From contig NZ_CP042304.1 in assembly GCF_007859655.1 (NCBI RefSeq), forward strand, positions 2,294,001 to 2,358,000: a stretch of DNA of 64,000 bases. Direction: 5' to 3'. The notes under the pieces were generated by a model. It saw nothing but the letters and a program-made list of their open reading frames with translations, did not search any database and had not been told where the DNA came from. The stretch comes from Devosia ginsengisoli (GTDB lineage: Bacteria > Pseudomonadota > Alphaproteobacteria > Rhizobiales > Devosiaceae). Each line of letters begins with the position of its first letter. Positions within the stretch are counted from its first letter, which is position 1. Shown here piece by piece: positions 34,439 to 42,067 of this stretch. The position numbers and the translations under genes were made by a program.

Positions 34439-35953
34439 GTGGCATCACATCTGACCGTTACGACCAGCACTGCCGGCGTCAGCAACAGCAAAAGCCTGAG
34501 CGCCCCTGCGGGTGCCGAAGGCCCCATGGATGTCTTTGCGGCTTTGCTCGGCACGGCCGCCCCCAAGACGAATACGGATACGTCGAAATCGTCCGAAGCC
34601 GGGCTTGGGCCCGGCAACCTGGTCAACCTGTCGCTCGGCTTCGGTGAAAAGGGCAGCCAGGAGAACGAGACCACCGACGCCGTGGCAGCCGCCATCGACG
34701 CGGTCGTGCCCTTCCCGGGGGCGGCGGAGGCCGTGCCTGTTCTCGCCGATATCGCCGACACGCTGGCCGATCTGCAGGCCAGGCTCGATGCGGGCGAGCC
34801 GCTTGATCCCGAAACGCTGAAACAGCTCGAAGCCGCGCTGGCCGACCTGGCGACGGCGCTGGATATCGACCTCGATGCCCTGCCCTCGCTCGATGACCTC
34901 ACCGCGCTCGTCACCGACATCCAGCCCGACGACACCAGCTTTGCCGCCCGCCTGACCGCCGCATTCGGTCCCATGGCCGAGACCCTGTTCAGCGGCTCGG
35001 CCGCGCCCGAGGCCGATGCGGACCTGTCGGCGCTGATCAAATCGATCGGCGAAAAGCTCGCGGCTTTGCTCTCCGCGCTCAACAATGGCGAGCTTGAGGC
35101 GGACCAGCTGGCGCAGCTCGAACGCGTCGCCAATGCCGATACCAACCTCGAAGCCGCCCTGGCGCGGCTGCTCAAGCCCACGCTCGCCGTCGATGCCAGC
35201 GCTGCGGCGCCGGCTTTCGCGACGCCCGAGCTCAAGCTGACCGAACCCGCGCTGACCGGCAAGGCCAGCGCCACCCCGGACACTGCCGAAACGCCTGACG
35301 CACCGAAGCCGGCAACCCCAATTGCCGATGCCAGTGGCAAGACCCCCGATCGCGGCAATGACACCGCGGCAAACGACAAGAAGCCGGTCGATCATCGTCC
35401 GCTCGCCGCCGCGGTCGACAAGCAGCCCGACGCCCAGACCGCCCCGCAGCCGGCCCAGGCCGCCCGCGTCGATATTGTGGCGGCGCCGCGCGTGGTGCAG
35501 GCCGGCTACCAGACCAGCCAGCAGCAGCTCAACCTGCCGCAACTGGCCTTCGAGATCGTCCGCCAGGCCAATGACGGCAATACCCGCTTCCAGATCCGCC
35601 TCGATCCGCCCGAACTGGGCCGCATCGACGTCAAGCTGGACATCGACAAGGGCGGCCAGGTGCATGCAAGGCTGACCGTGGAAAAGGCCGAAACGCTCGA
35701 CCTGATGCAGCGCGACCAGCGCGGCCTGGAACGCGCTTTGCAGCAGGCCGGCCTCGATGGCGCCAAGACCAATCTCGAATTCTCGCTCAAGCAGAACCCG
35801 TTCAGCGGCGGGCAACAGGGGCAGGACGGCAGCGATGGCCGCCACTCGCTCTTCGGCGACGAGGTCTCGGCCGATGCCGATGACACACCACCGCCCACAG
35901 TCAACCTCTACCGCGGCAGCCTCAGCGCCAGCGGCGTCAACATTATCGCGTAA
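34439..35953 (+). CDS. fliK: Flagellar hook-length control protein FliK
   Basis: About 504 residues, long and low-complexity in the N-terminal 330 residues (Ala, Asp, Pro-rich), followed by a Flg_hook domain near residues 360-450 (RFQIRLDPPELGRIDVKLDI and LERALQQAGLD are diagnostic). The GTG at 34439 is favoured by a GGGG element; a TTG at 34421 is possible, adding six residues. It is secreted by the flagellar export apparatus and sets hook length. It is followed 12 bp later by flgD. Confidence 0.9.
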   Translation: MASHLTVTTSTAGVSNSKSLSAPAGAEGPMDVFAALLGTAAPKTNTDTSKSSEAGLGPGNLVNLSLGFGEKGSQENETTDAVAAAIDAVVPFPGAAEAVPVLADIADTLADLQARLDAGEPLDPETLKQLEAALADLATALDIDLDALPSLDDLTALVTDIQPDDTSFAARLTAAFGPMAETLFSGSAAPEADADLSALIKSIGEKLAALLSALNNGELEADQLAQLERVANADTNLEAALARLLKPTLAVDASAAAPAFATPELKLTEPALTGKASATPDTAETPDAPKPATPIADASGKTPDRGNDTAANDKKPVDHRPLAAAVDKQPDAQTAPQPAQAARVDIVAAPRVVQAGYQTSQQQLNLPQLAFEIVRQANDGNTRFQIRLDPPELGRIDVKLDIDKGGQVHARLTVEKAETLDLMQRDQRGLERALQQAGLDGAKTNLEFSLKQNPFSGGQQGQDGSDGRHSLFGDEVSADADDTPPPTVNLYRGSLSASGVNIIA

Positions 35954-35965
35954 GGAGCAGGTGCC

Positions 35966-36691
35966 ATGGCAGTCAGCGGCGTCTCCGGGAATTCCACCAG
36001 CCAGATGGCGAGCTCGCGCTCGACCATTGCGGACAATTTCGACACGTTCCTGAACATCCTGACCACCCAGCTCAAGAACCAGAACCCGCTGGATCCGCTG
36101 GATACCAACCAGTTCACCGCCCAGCTGGTGCAGTTCACCGGCGTCGAGCAGCAGCTCAAGACCAACGAGTTCCTCGAAACGCTGATGCTGTCGAGCCAGA
36201 ATACCGCCAAATCCGACGCCGTCTCCTATATCGGCAAGGAAGTGACCTCGTCGGGCAAGACCGGCGAACTGACCGACGCCAATGCCGTGTTCTGGGCCTA
36301 TAGCGCCGCCGCCAACGCCGCCAATGCCACGGTCACCATCAAGGATGCCAAGGGCCAGGTGGTCTATACCGAAACCGGCCCGCTCGCCGCCGGCCCGGGC
36401 ACGTTCCGCTGGGATGGCATGGGCAGCGACGGCAATCTGAAGCCGAACGGCGTCTATTCCATCGACATCCAGGGCAAGGATGCCAATGGCCAGATCGTCA
36501 AGATCAGCACCGCCTCGATCGGCATCGTGACCGCGGTCGACTTTACCGGCGACGTGCCGCTGCTGACCGTGGGCACCCGCCGTGTGGCGATCACCGACGT
36601 GACCGACGTTCGCATCCCCGATGTGACCGCGCCGCCCGACCCGACCCCGGAGGAGCCGGCCCCCGAGGAGCCGGAAGAAGACGCGGCCTGA
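35966..36691 (+). CDS. flgD: Flagellar hook assembly protein FlgD (hook cap)
   Basis: This 241-residue hook-cap protein has the N-terminal signature FLNILTTQLKNQNPLDPLDTNQFTAQL (read in parts), the FlgD tudor-like domain and a FlgD-Ig region (FRWDGMGSDG, PNGVYSIDI). The extreme C-terminus is a Pro/Glu tail. It probably shares the fliK sigma-54 promoter. Confidence 0.94.
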   Translation: MAVSGVSGNSTSQMASSRSTIADNFDTFLNILTTQLKNQNPLDPLDTNQFTAQLVQFTGVEQQLKTNEFLETLMLSSQNTAKSDAVSYIGKEVTSSGKTGELTDANAVFWAYSAAANAANATVTIKDAKGQVVYTETGPLAAGPGTFRWDGMGSDGNLKPNGVYSIDIQGKDANGQIVKISTASIGIVTAVDFTGDVPLLTVGTRRVAITDVTDVRIPDVTAPPDPTPEEPAPEEPEEDAA

Positions 36692-36709
36692 CCGCAGGTC
36701 TTTTCATCA

Positions 36710-36734
36710 GACACCCTCGCCTGGCGGGGGTGTC
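36710..36734 (+). terminator. Hairpin after flgD
   Basis: GACACCCTCGC pairs with GCGGGGGTGTC around a small loop. It lacks a T-run, so termination is only suggested. Confidence 0.4.
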
Positions 36735-36780
36735 CGCATTTCCGGCATCTGAATCAATGCCTTGAAATCCCAGACCATTC

Positions 36781-36795
36781 TTAACCTGTTGTAAG
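36781..36795 (+). promoter_or_regulatory. CtrA-type box upstream of sciP
   Basis: TTAA-N7-TAAG (TTAACCTGTTGTAAG) sits 74 bp before sciP. It is one mismatch from the TTAA-N7-TTAA consensus. In Caulobacter sciP is a CtrA target, so this fits. Confidence 0.5.
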
Positions 36796-36868
36796 TTTCC
36801 CCTTAGTCGAATTTTAAGGCCGTTGGCCTACTCTCTTCCTCATATGGTCAGGTTGAGTAGAGAGTAAA

Positions 36869-37147
36869 ATGACCGTACAGATGCGACCTCGCGTTAAGTA
36901 CGTTATCGGACCGGACGGTAGTCCGCTCACGATTGCAGACCTTCCCCCCGCCAATACGCGGAGGTGGGTCATCCGCCGGAAAGCCGAAGTCGTCGCTGCT
37001 GTGCGCGGCGGGCTGCTCAGCCTCGAAGAGGCGTGCGACCGCTATACGCTCAGCGTCGACGAATTCCTCAACTGGCAGGCCGCCATCGACAAACATGGCC
37101 TCGCTGGTTTGCGGACCACCTGGATTCAGCACTACCGAGAGGGGTGA
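36869..37147 (+). CDS. sciP: CtrA inhibitor protein SciP (DUF1153)
   Basis: This 92-residue helix-turn-helix protein is nearly invariant across alphaproteobacteria: RPRVKYVIGPDGSPLTIADL at the start, NTRRWVIRRKAEVV, and a second HTH around EEACDRYTLSVDEF. SciP binds CtrA and DNA and blocks CtrA-activated transcription late in the cell cycle. The gene is monocistronic and preceded by a CtrA-like box. Confidence 0.95.
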   Translation: MTVQMRPRVKYVIGPDGSPLTIADLPPANTRRWVIRRKAEVVAAVRGGLLSLEEACDRYTLSVDEFLNWQAAIDKHGLAGLRTTWIQHYREG

Positions 37148-37245
37148 GGCGCGACCCGTAGGGACAAATCGTTCCGGTGGAACGATTTGAGCGTCGAACG
37201 CCCTGAGCCTTGCGAAGGGTCGGTAGCTGGATTCAGTACAGTTTC

Positions 37246-37283
37246 AAAGCCCGCCGGGGAAACTCGGCGGGCTTTGTGTTTTG
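37246..37283 (+). terminator. Terminator after sciP
   Basis: AAAGCCCGCCGG pairs with CTCGGCGGGCTTT, with a GAAA-type loop, followed by GTGTTTT. Confidence 0.7.
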
Positions 37284-37439
37284 AACATTGGACTGGCGGT
37301 ATGGGGGTGGAAGGGGACTGTCTGGTTCTGGCGTAAATGAGCCATAGCCTGCCCTTGTCGCCAAAAGCCTATATTGACCAGATACAGGTGACGGCCTACC
37401 AATTGCTGCATGACGATTGAACAAGGCTTTGTTGTAGTA

Positions 37440-37522
37440 GGTGGGCGCATGGGCATGGCAGCGTAGCTGTCAAGCGAAAGCACCCATGCGCGGTCAATCC
37501 AGCCCCAAACGGGGCTTTTTTA
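37440..37522 (+). ncRNA. Putative structured leader or small RNA upstream of the MFS gene, with terminator
   Basis: GCGCATGGG (about 37444-37452) pairs with CCCATGCGC (about 37483-37491). An inner hairpin (GGCAGC / GCTGTC) and a GNRA-like AAGCGAAAGC sit between. A perfect terminator, AGCCCC-AAAC-GGGGCT-TTTTT, follows at 37501-37521. The coding region begins at or just after the T-run. This could be an attenuator or riboswitch controlling the exporter, or an independent sRNA. I cannot match it to a named class. Confidence 0.5.
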
Positions 37523-38752
37523 TTGCCCGTCCACTCTTCAAGTTTAGCGGTCATCATTGTGCGAACTGCATCATCCAAGCCCCGTCTTTCGACACTGATC
37601 CTGTTGTCGGCCCTCGCCATTCTACCGATCAATTTCTTTCTCCCATCCCTGCCAGGCATGGCCACCGAGTTCGATGTCCCCTACGGGATCATGGGCCTGT
37701 CCCTGGCAGCCTATGCTGGGGTGTCGGCATGCCTTCAACTTGTTCTTGGTCCGCTTTCTGACCGGCTCGGTCGCCGCCCGGTGATCCTTTGGGCACTGGC
37801 GATTTTCATCGTCGCGACGATCGGATGCGCCATGGCTCCCGATGCCTGGACCTTCCTCGCCTGCCGGATGGTCCAGGCCATAATTGCCCCGACATATGCG
37901 GTGTCGCTTGCCACCATCCGCGACACCACCAGCAGGGAGCAGGCCGCAGGTCAGTTTGGCTATCTGGCCATGGCGTGGGCCATAGCGCCCATGCTCGGGC
38001 CAACGGTTGGTGGACTACTGGATCAGGCGTTCGGTTGGAGAGCCAGCTTCTATATGCTCGCATTCTTCGGAGCTGCGGTTCTGCTCCTGTGCTGGAGCGA
38101 TCTGAACGAAACGAACCGCACGCCGTCGAACACGATAGCCGAACAGTATCGGGCCTATCCTGAACTTCTCGGCTCGAAGCGCTTCTGGGCATACTGCATC
38201 TGCATGGCCTTCTCGGTTGGTGCCTTCTACGCCTTCCTTGCCGGTGCCCCGCTGGCTGCCTCGGCCTTTGATCTGTCGCCAGCGGTTCTGGGTCTTTACA
38301 TGGGCTCGATTACCGGTGGCTTCATGGCCGGCAGCTTTCTCGCCGGGCGGCTTGCCGGCAGGATACCCGTGACCACCATATTGGTTGCCGGACGGATCGT
38401 AGCCTGCGCCGGCCTTCTGTTCGGCTTCGTCCTGTATGTTGCGGGCATCGGGCATGTGCTGGCATTGTTCGGGCCCTGCCTGTTTGTTGGCGTGTCGAAC
38501 GGCCTTACGCAACCGAGCGCTAACGTTGGAGCGATTTCTGTGCGCTCGACCCAAACGGGAAGTGCCGCCGGTTTGGCCGGTGCGATTACAGTCGCTGGTG
38601 CCTCCATCATGGCTGCGTTCGCGGGCGCGGTTTTGACCGAGGAGAATGCTCAACCTGGCCTGTTCCTCGTGATGTTAGCCTCAGCGGCCATTGCCCTAAG
38701 CGCAGCCCTACTCGCCCGAAATCTCGAGAGCACTGCGCCCAGTTCAACATAG
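37523..38752 (+). CDS. MFS drug-resistance transporter (Bcr/CflA family)
   Basis: About 409 residues with 12 membrane helices. Motif A is GPLSDRLGRRP in the loop between helices 2 and 3, and motif C-like APMLGPTVGG lies in helix 5, as in Bcr/CflA drug:H+ antiporters. The start is unclear: an ATG at 37523 overlaps the end of the terminator run, while a GTG at 37558 would begin right before the first helix. The terminator in the leader suggests conditional expression. Confidence 0.88.
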   Translation: MPVHSSSLAVIIVRTASSKPRLSTLILLSALAILPINFFLPSLPGMATEFDVPYGIMGLSLAAYAGVSACLQLVLGPLSDRLGRRPVILWALAIFIVATIGCAMAPDAWTFLACRMVQAIIAPTYAVSLATIRDTTSREQAAGQFGYLAMAWAIAPMLGPTVGGLLDQAFGWRASFYMLAFFGAAVLLLCWSDLNETNRTPSNTIAEQYRAYPELLGSKRFWAYCICMAFSVGAFYAFLAGAPLAASAFDLSPAVLGLYMGSITGGFMAGSFLAGRLAGRIPVTTILVAGRIVACAGLLFGFVLYVAGIGHVLALFGPCLFVGVSNGLTQPSANVGAISVRSTQTGSAAGLAGAITVAGASIMAAFAGAVLTEENAQPGLFLVMLASAAIALSAALLARNLESTAPSST

Positions 38753-38770
38753 TCGAGGCAGAACCCGCCA

Positions 38771-38947
38771 ATGTCTGTTCAATCCTCCGCACATCCTGTC
38801 GCTTCGGTTCTCAGCGTGGTCGTCCATGATGCCAACGTGCTTTTGGTTCGGCGCATCAATCCACCTGATGCCGGAAAATGGGGCTATCCTGGTGGTTGGG
38901 TTGATCCAATCCTTGCCGCGTTCCGGACCGCCCGCGCACCAACGTAG
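38771..38947 (+). pseudogene. Truncated Nudix hydrolase
   Basis: ATG at 38771 opens 58 codons. The first 45 match a Nudix N-terminus (VASVLSVVVHDANVLLVRRI, then DAGKWGYPGGWV). The similarity stops at about 38907, exactly at the start of the Nudix box, and the frame ends after an unrelated tail. The remaining two thirds of a Nudix protein are absent. The break point adjoins the accessory insert at 39.0-41.2 kb. Confidence 0.72.
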
Positions 38948-39217
38948 CTTATGGCTGCTTGGGGGGTGGATAGCTGCCATTCAGACAAAGAGACGCCAAT
39001 GGCAGCTACGCACCAACAGAGGACATTGGCATGTCTGCGCCGCGTCCGACCTAGACATACGGTTATCTCCGGGAATGCTGTGGCTCCGGTCACGGCCGGC
39101 GGCAGCACGATCCGGCATACTATCGACACGAACGTCTCGACTCCCGGACAAGAGAATTGACAATCATTTAGAGCGCTTTAACTTCCAGCATTGTCATGCT
39201 CCCTGCAAGAGGTCCAG
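38948..39217. other. Decayed, gene-free stretch at the left edge of the insert
   Basis: About 270 bp with no supported gene. Base composition falls toward the insert. Contains the inverted repeat above and no recognisable transposase or integrase remnant. Confidence 0.45.
38971..39008. repeat. Inverted repeat at the left edge of the accessory insert
   Basis: TAGCTGCCATT (38971-38981) is repeated in inverse orientation as AATGGCAGCTA (38998-39008). The CGCCAATGGCAG part (38994-39005) reappears as a direct 12-bp repeat at 41230-41241, beyond the other end of the insert. Confidence 0.6.
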
Positions 39218-39559
39218 ATGCAAGTTCCGAGTACCTTGGTAGGTGAAGAAGCTGTCCTTCTTGAGATAGTCGAAGCGTTGCGAGGGGCAGGTATCAAGGG
39301 GCCGCTCGACGTGAAGCAAGACTCGAGCCTTAGCAGCTTGAGCTTTGATCTAGGCGTCGTGGCCACGATGGTGTCGATCATTGAGGTAGGTATCTTCTCC
39401 GTCACCATGTCGGCGACAATTTTCAACGCGCTGAAAAAGAACCAGGGCACTCATATTGAGATTCGCCTCGCCAACGGAAAGCGGGTCACTTTCTCGTCTT
39501 CCGAGGCCCTTACTAGCGAGCAGATTAAGGACGAGTTGGTTCTGCTACTGGGTCAGTAG
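39218..39559 (+). CDS. Small single-pass membrane protein resembling EACC1 (effector-associated constant component 1)
   Basis: ATG at 39218 with AGAGGT upstream is preferred to a TTG at 39191. The 113-residue product has an N-terminal alpha/beta segment with an EALRGAG helix, a long hydrophobic helix (residues 45-72) and a C-terminal strand-turn-strand (THIEIRLANGKRVTF) with a final amphipathic helix. That order is the one I know from EACC1 proteins, which are encoded beside protease or other effector genes in NTP-dependent conflict systems. The resemblance is from memory, not a search. The gene is immediately followed by an HExxH protein, as expected of a constant component plus effector. 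GC content is lower than in the flanks. Confidence 0.6.
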   Translation: MQVPSTLVGEEAVLLEIVEALRGAGIKGPLDVKQDSSLSSLSFDLGVVATMVSIIEVGIFSVTMSATIFNALKKNQGTHIEIRLANGKRVTFSSSEALTSEQIKDELVLLLGQ

Positions 39560-39569
39560 GCGAATCTCG

Positions 39570-41159
39570 TTGAAGAAGACAAGACTTAACTTCGGCACGT
39601 ACGATCCTCGTTTTTTAGGAACCCAAGTTTACCTCGACACGCCAGAAGCGGTCGAGGTTTTCCACGATTTCTACCTGCGAAAGAAGGTTTATCAGCACGA
39701 TTTTGAGGATCCTGAATCGATCAATGCCGTATGGCTTGGTAGCGTCATCGAGCATGAGACCCGACATTATCACGACGCGTTAATCAGCCCGTACTCCTCG
39801 AAGCTTCTGCGGCTTCGGGTCGAGATCATGGCCAATTTCGATCAGATATTTCATGAGCTGACCGCTTTCGGCATTGTTACGGGCTCTAATTGTATGCCTG
39901 TGCCCCTGCAGACATGGTTGGAGGTTCCGGCGGCAGAGCGACGCGCCAGAATAAATGAACTTGAGGCGACAGGCTTTTTTGGGCCGGGGCTTCGTCCGTT
40001 CCCTTTGCCTGTGATCCCCAATCAAATTGCTTCGCCAGCCCCCTTGAGAGGCCACGATCCCGAAGTCCCCTTCGACTATGATATCTACCCACCACTCGAA
40101 ATACATGAATCTTTGCGGGTCGATCCATCGCATGTCCTCCCCAAAAAGCTCTACACGCCCAGGTTCATATATCGGCTCACGGCTATCAAGGAACACTACG
40201 ACCAAATCGATCATTTACTTCGCGGTGCCCCTTGGACGGAGACCTTCCAACCGTGGCAGGTCTTTGAAGCCTCAGCAGTCATGGTTCAGATGAAGGCGGC
40301 GCACGAATCCTGTACCGGACTGTCCCCGCTCGAGTTTCTTGCAAGCCTCGACAAGGCCAGTCCGCGATATACGCAGGGCATCGCCCCCTTCTTTCAATGC
40401 GATCAATCCGACCTACCGAGGGTCCCTCGAGCGATCCTGCTATGCGCCACATGGGCAATGTTGGCAGGGACCGTCCTCGGCAAATACATGAAAGACTGGA
40501 CCACTGAGGACCTTCACGGTGCTCCGGGGCCTCGATTCAGCGCGGCATTGTCCTACTGTCGACAGTTTGGCATGCCGGCCCTAACGCAGCGAGCATCGGC
40601 TTTCTTTGCCGCTCTTGACCAGTACTACGGCTGCCCGACCTGGCAAGAGAATCTTCAACTATCTTTCGCGCTAGACGCCAACCTTGCCGAGAAGCTATCC
40701 TCATCACGCTCGGACAAGGCGAGCGCCGCCGCGAACGCGTCTATCGACGCGTTTTTGTCATTTGTAGACACTCGACGTCAGCTGTTTGAGAACGGCTTCG
40801 ACCTGGAGCGGTACGTGGACCCCCACGAGTACTTGCCGCTGGCCAACACCCTTCCCCTACCTCCGATGCTAATTCACCTGGATAGGCTGGGCTGGGATCC
40901 CGACGAGTTCGATAGACGCAACGCGAAAGCAGGCTGGATGGCCGTCGATTCGTTGGACACAAATCTCGGACCGATCGTCTCTCGTGTACTTGCTCCTCAT
41001 CCGACGCGGCCACCCGACGAGTTGAGAAAGTTCTGGCACCTTTTCAATTCCCTTCGTGAAATCGACCACCTCTTCTGCCGACACCATCGCAAGGAAACGC
41101 GCGAGGTGCCCTTCGGGTCGATGATGGGAAGCGAAAGGTTCCAGTGGTTAGAAATCTGA
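39570..41159 (+). CDS. Unrecognised HExxH (putative gluzincin metallopeptidase) protein
   Basis: TTG at 39570 begins 10 bp after the EACC1-like stop; no ATG or GTG candidate precedes the motif region. The 529-residue product is soluble. HETRH at residues 62-66 fits a zinc-binding HExxH, and E85 lies 19 residues after the second His, the spacing of gluzincins. A further conserved-looking block, FEASAVMVQ (232-240), resembles the E-A...Q helix seen in other HExxH proteins of unknown function. No other domain is recognised. Codon use and GC are unlike the neighbouring genes. It could be a protease effector whose activity is restrained by, or recruited to, the small membrane protein (inference). 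Confidence 0.65.
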   Translation: MKKTRLNFGTYDPRFLGTQVYLDTPEAVEVFHDFYLRKKVYQHDFEDPESINAVWLGSVIEHETRHYHDALISPYSSKLLRLRVEIMANFDQIFHELTAFGIVTGSNCMPVPLQTWLEVPAAERRARINELEATGFFGPGLRPFPLPVIPNQIASPAPLRGHDPEVPFDYDIYPPLEIHESLRVDPSHVLPKKLYTPRFIYRLTAIKEHYDQIDHLLRGAPWTETFQPWQVFEASAVMVQMKAAHESCTGLSPLEFLASLDKASPRYTQGIAPFFQCDQSDLPRVPRAILLCATWAMLAGTVLGKYMKDWTTEDLHGAPGPRFSAALSYCRQFGMPALTQRASAFFAALDQYYGCPTWQENLQLSFALDANLAEKLSSSRSDKASAAANASIDAFLSFVDTRRQLFENGFDLERYVDPHEYLPLANTLPLPPMLIHLDRLGWDPDEFDRRNAKAGWMAVDSLDTNLGPIVSRVLAPHPTRPPDELRKFWHLFNSLREIDHLFCRHHRKETREVPFGSMMGSERFQWLEI

Positions 41160-41292
41160 CGAGGGGCTGCGGCGTTCGGATCGGGTCGTACTGTCCGCTT
41201 TGGGCAGAGGCGGCGGTGCGGATGCGAAGCGCCAATGGCAGGAACGGGGGTCGGAAGCTGCCAATGAACACCAGTGCGCGATATCGTAATCG
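41160..41292. other. Right edge of the accessory insert
   Basis: 133 bp without a gene between the HExxH gene and the convergent GST. It holds the second copy of CGCCAATGGCAG (41230-41241) and an AGCTGCCAAT related to the left-edge repeat. Confidence 0.45.
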
Positions 41293-41910
41293 CTACGGCG
41301 TCTCCGGTCCCATCCACCTCGCCCCCGCTTCCCGGCTCATCAGGCGCTCGTAATAGTCCGCCACGGCTGGCAATTCCTTCTTTTCGACCGCTATCGACAT
41401 CCAGCGATGTACCGACAGGCCAAGCGCGATGTCGGCAATGGAGAAGCCGGCGCCGATATAGCCCGTATTGGCGCCAGCCAGGGCGGCTTCCAATATGTCC
41501 ATCTTGAGCGTCCACCGGGCCATGGAATCCGCGATCCTGGCCGGATCGTCATAGCCGGGTGTCTTGCGGATCAGTGCATTGACGGCATAGCCCCAGGGTG
41601 GATTGAGTTCGCTGGCCTGCCAGCCCAGCCATTGCAGCGCCAGCGCCCGCAATTCGAGCTGTTCGGGCAGAAGCCCACCCTCGCGCTCGGCCAGGTAGAT
41701 CAGGACGGCATTGCTTTCCCACAGCACGAAATCGCCTTCGATCACCACCGGCACCTGGCCATTGGGATTGAGCGCGAGGAATTCGGGCACTTTCGGGTCG
41801 CGCAAGGGCAGGCCCCAATCCTCCCGTTCATAGGCCAGCCCCAGTTCATCGAGCGCCCACAGCACCTTGCGCACATTGATGGACGTCACCCGCCCCAGCA
41901 CTCTCAGCAT
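41293..41910 (-). CDS. Glutathione S-transferase family protein
   Basis: This 205-residue protein has an N-terminal thioredoxin-fold domain (VTSINVRKVLWALDELGL, then LNPNGQVPVV and ESNAVLIYLA) and a C-terminal helical domain (FSIADIALG). The fold, the ESNA glutathione-binding motif and the length are standard. The active-site residue is a Ser in TSINVRK, so it may be a Ser-type enzyme. Convergent with the accessory insert. Confidence 0.9.
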   Translation of the reverse strand: MLRVLGRVTSINVRKVLWALDELGLAYEREDWGLPLRDPKVPEFLALNPNGQVPVVIEGDFVLWESNAVLIYLAEREGGLLPEQLELRALALQWLGWQASELNPPWGYAVNALIRKTPGYDDPARIADSMARWTLKMDILEAALAGANTGYIGAGFSIADIALGLSVHRWMSIAVEKKELPAVADYYERLMSREAGARWMGPETP

Positions 41911-41974
41911 GAATTCATCCTTCTTTTACCCCGCCCGGCATTTTCTGCCGGAATTCGCAAACTGCAACCGGGAG

Positions 41975-41989
41975 TTAAGACAATCTTTA
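41975..41989 (+). promoter_or_regulatory. CtrA-type box upstream of fliF
   Basis: TTAA (41975-41978)-N7-TTTA (41986-41989), 79 bp before the fliF start; one mismatch from TTAA-N7-TTAA. Confidence 0.45.
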
Positions 41990-42019
41990 CCATCCGCTAG
42001 GTAATTTTTGCCCAGCGGT

Positions 42020-42035
42020 CGCCACGCAGTTTGCG
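42020..42035 (+). promoter_or_regulatory. Weak sigma-54-like element upstream of fliF
   Basis: CGCCACG-N4-TTGCG keeps the -12 TTGC and part of the -24 box, but the -24 GG doublet is GC, so it would be a poor promoter. The implied start lies about 20 bp before the fliF ATG. Confidence 0.3.
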
Positions 42036-42067
42036 TCGGCATGGCCACCCCTGAATAGAGTGCCGGC

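Larger units (their letters stand above)
37148..37522. other. Gene-free stretch between sciP and the MFS gene
   Basis: 375 bp without a credible gene. It contains an imperfect palindrome AAATCGTTCCGGTGGAACGATTT at about 37167-37189, the sciP terminator and a putative structured leader before the MFS gene. Confidence 0.5.

Noticed and set aside
32992..34647. A 551-codon plus-strand frame opposite mnmA
   Set aside because: Runs through mnmA, which is unmistakable on the other strand; no domain in the translation.
37167..37189. Palindrome AAATCGTTCCGGTGGAACGATTT as a possible operator or att site
   Set aside because: It has no partner copy in the window and no nearby gene it would obviously control; it may be just another hairpin of the sciP 3' region.
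41149..41290. A transposase or integrase remnant at the right edge of the insert
   Set aside because: Only the short repeats are visible; translations in six frames show no recombinase-like sequence.
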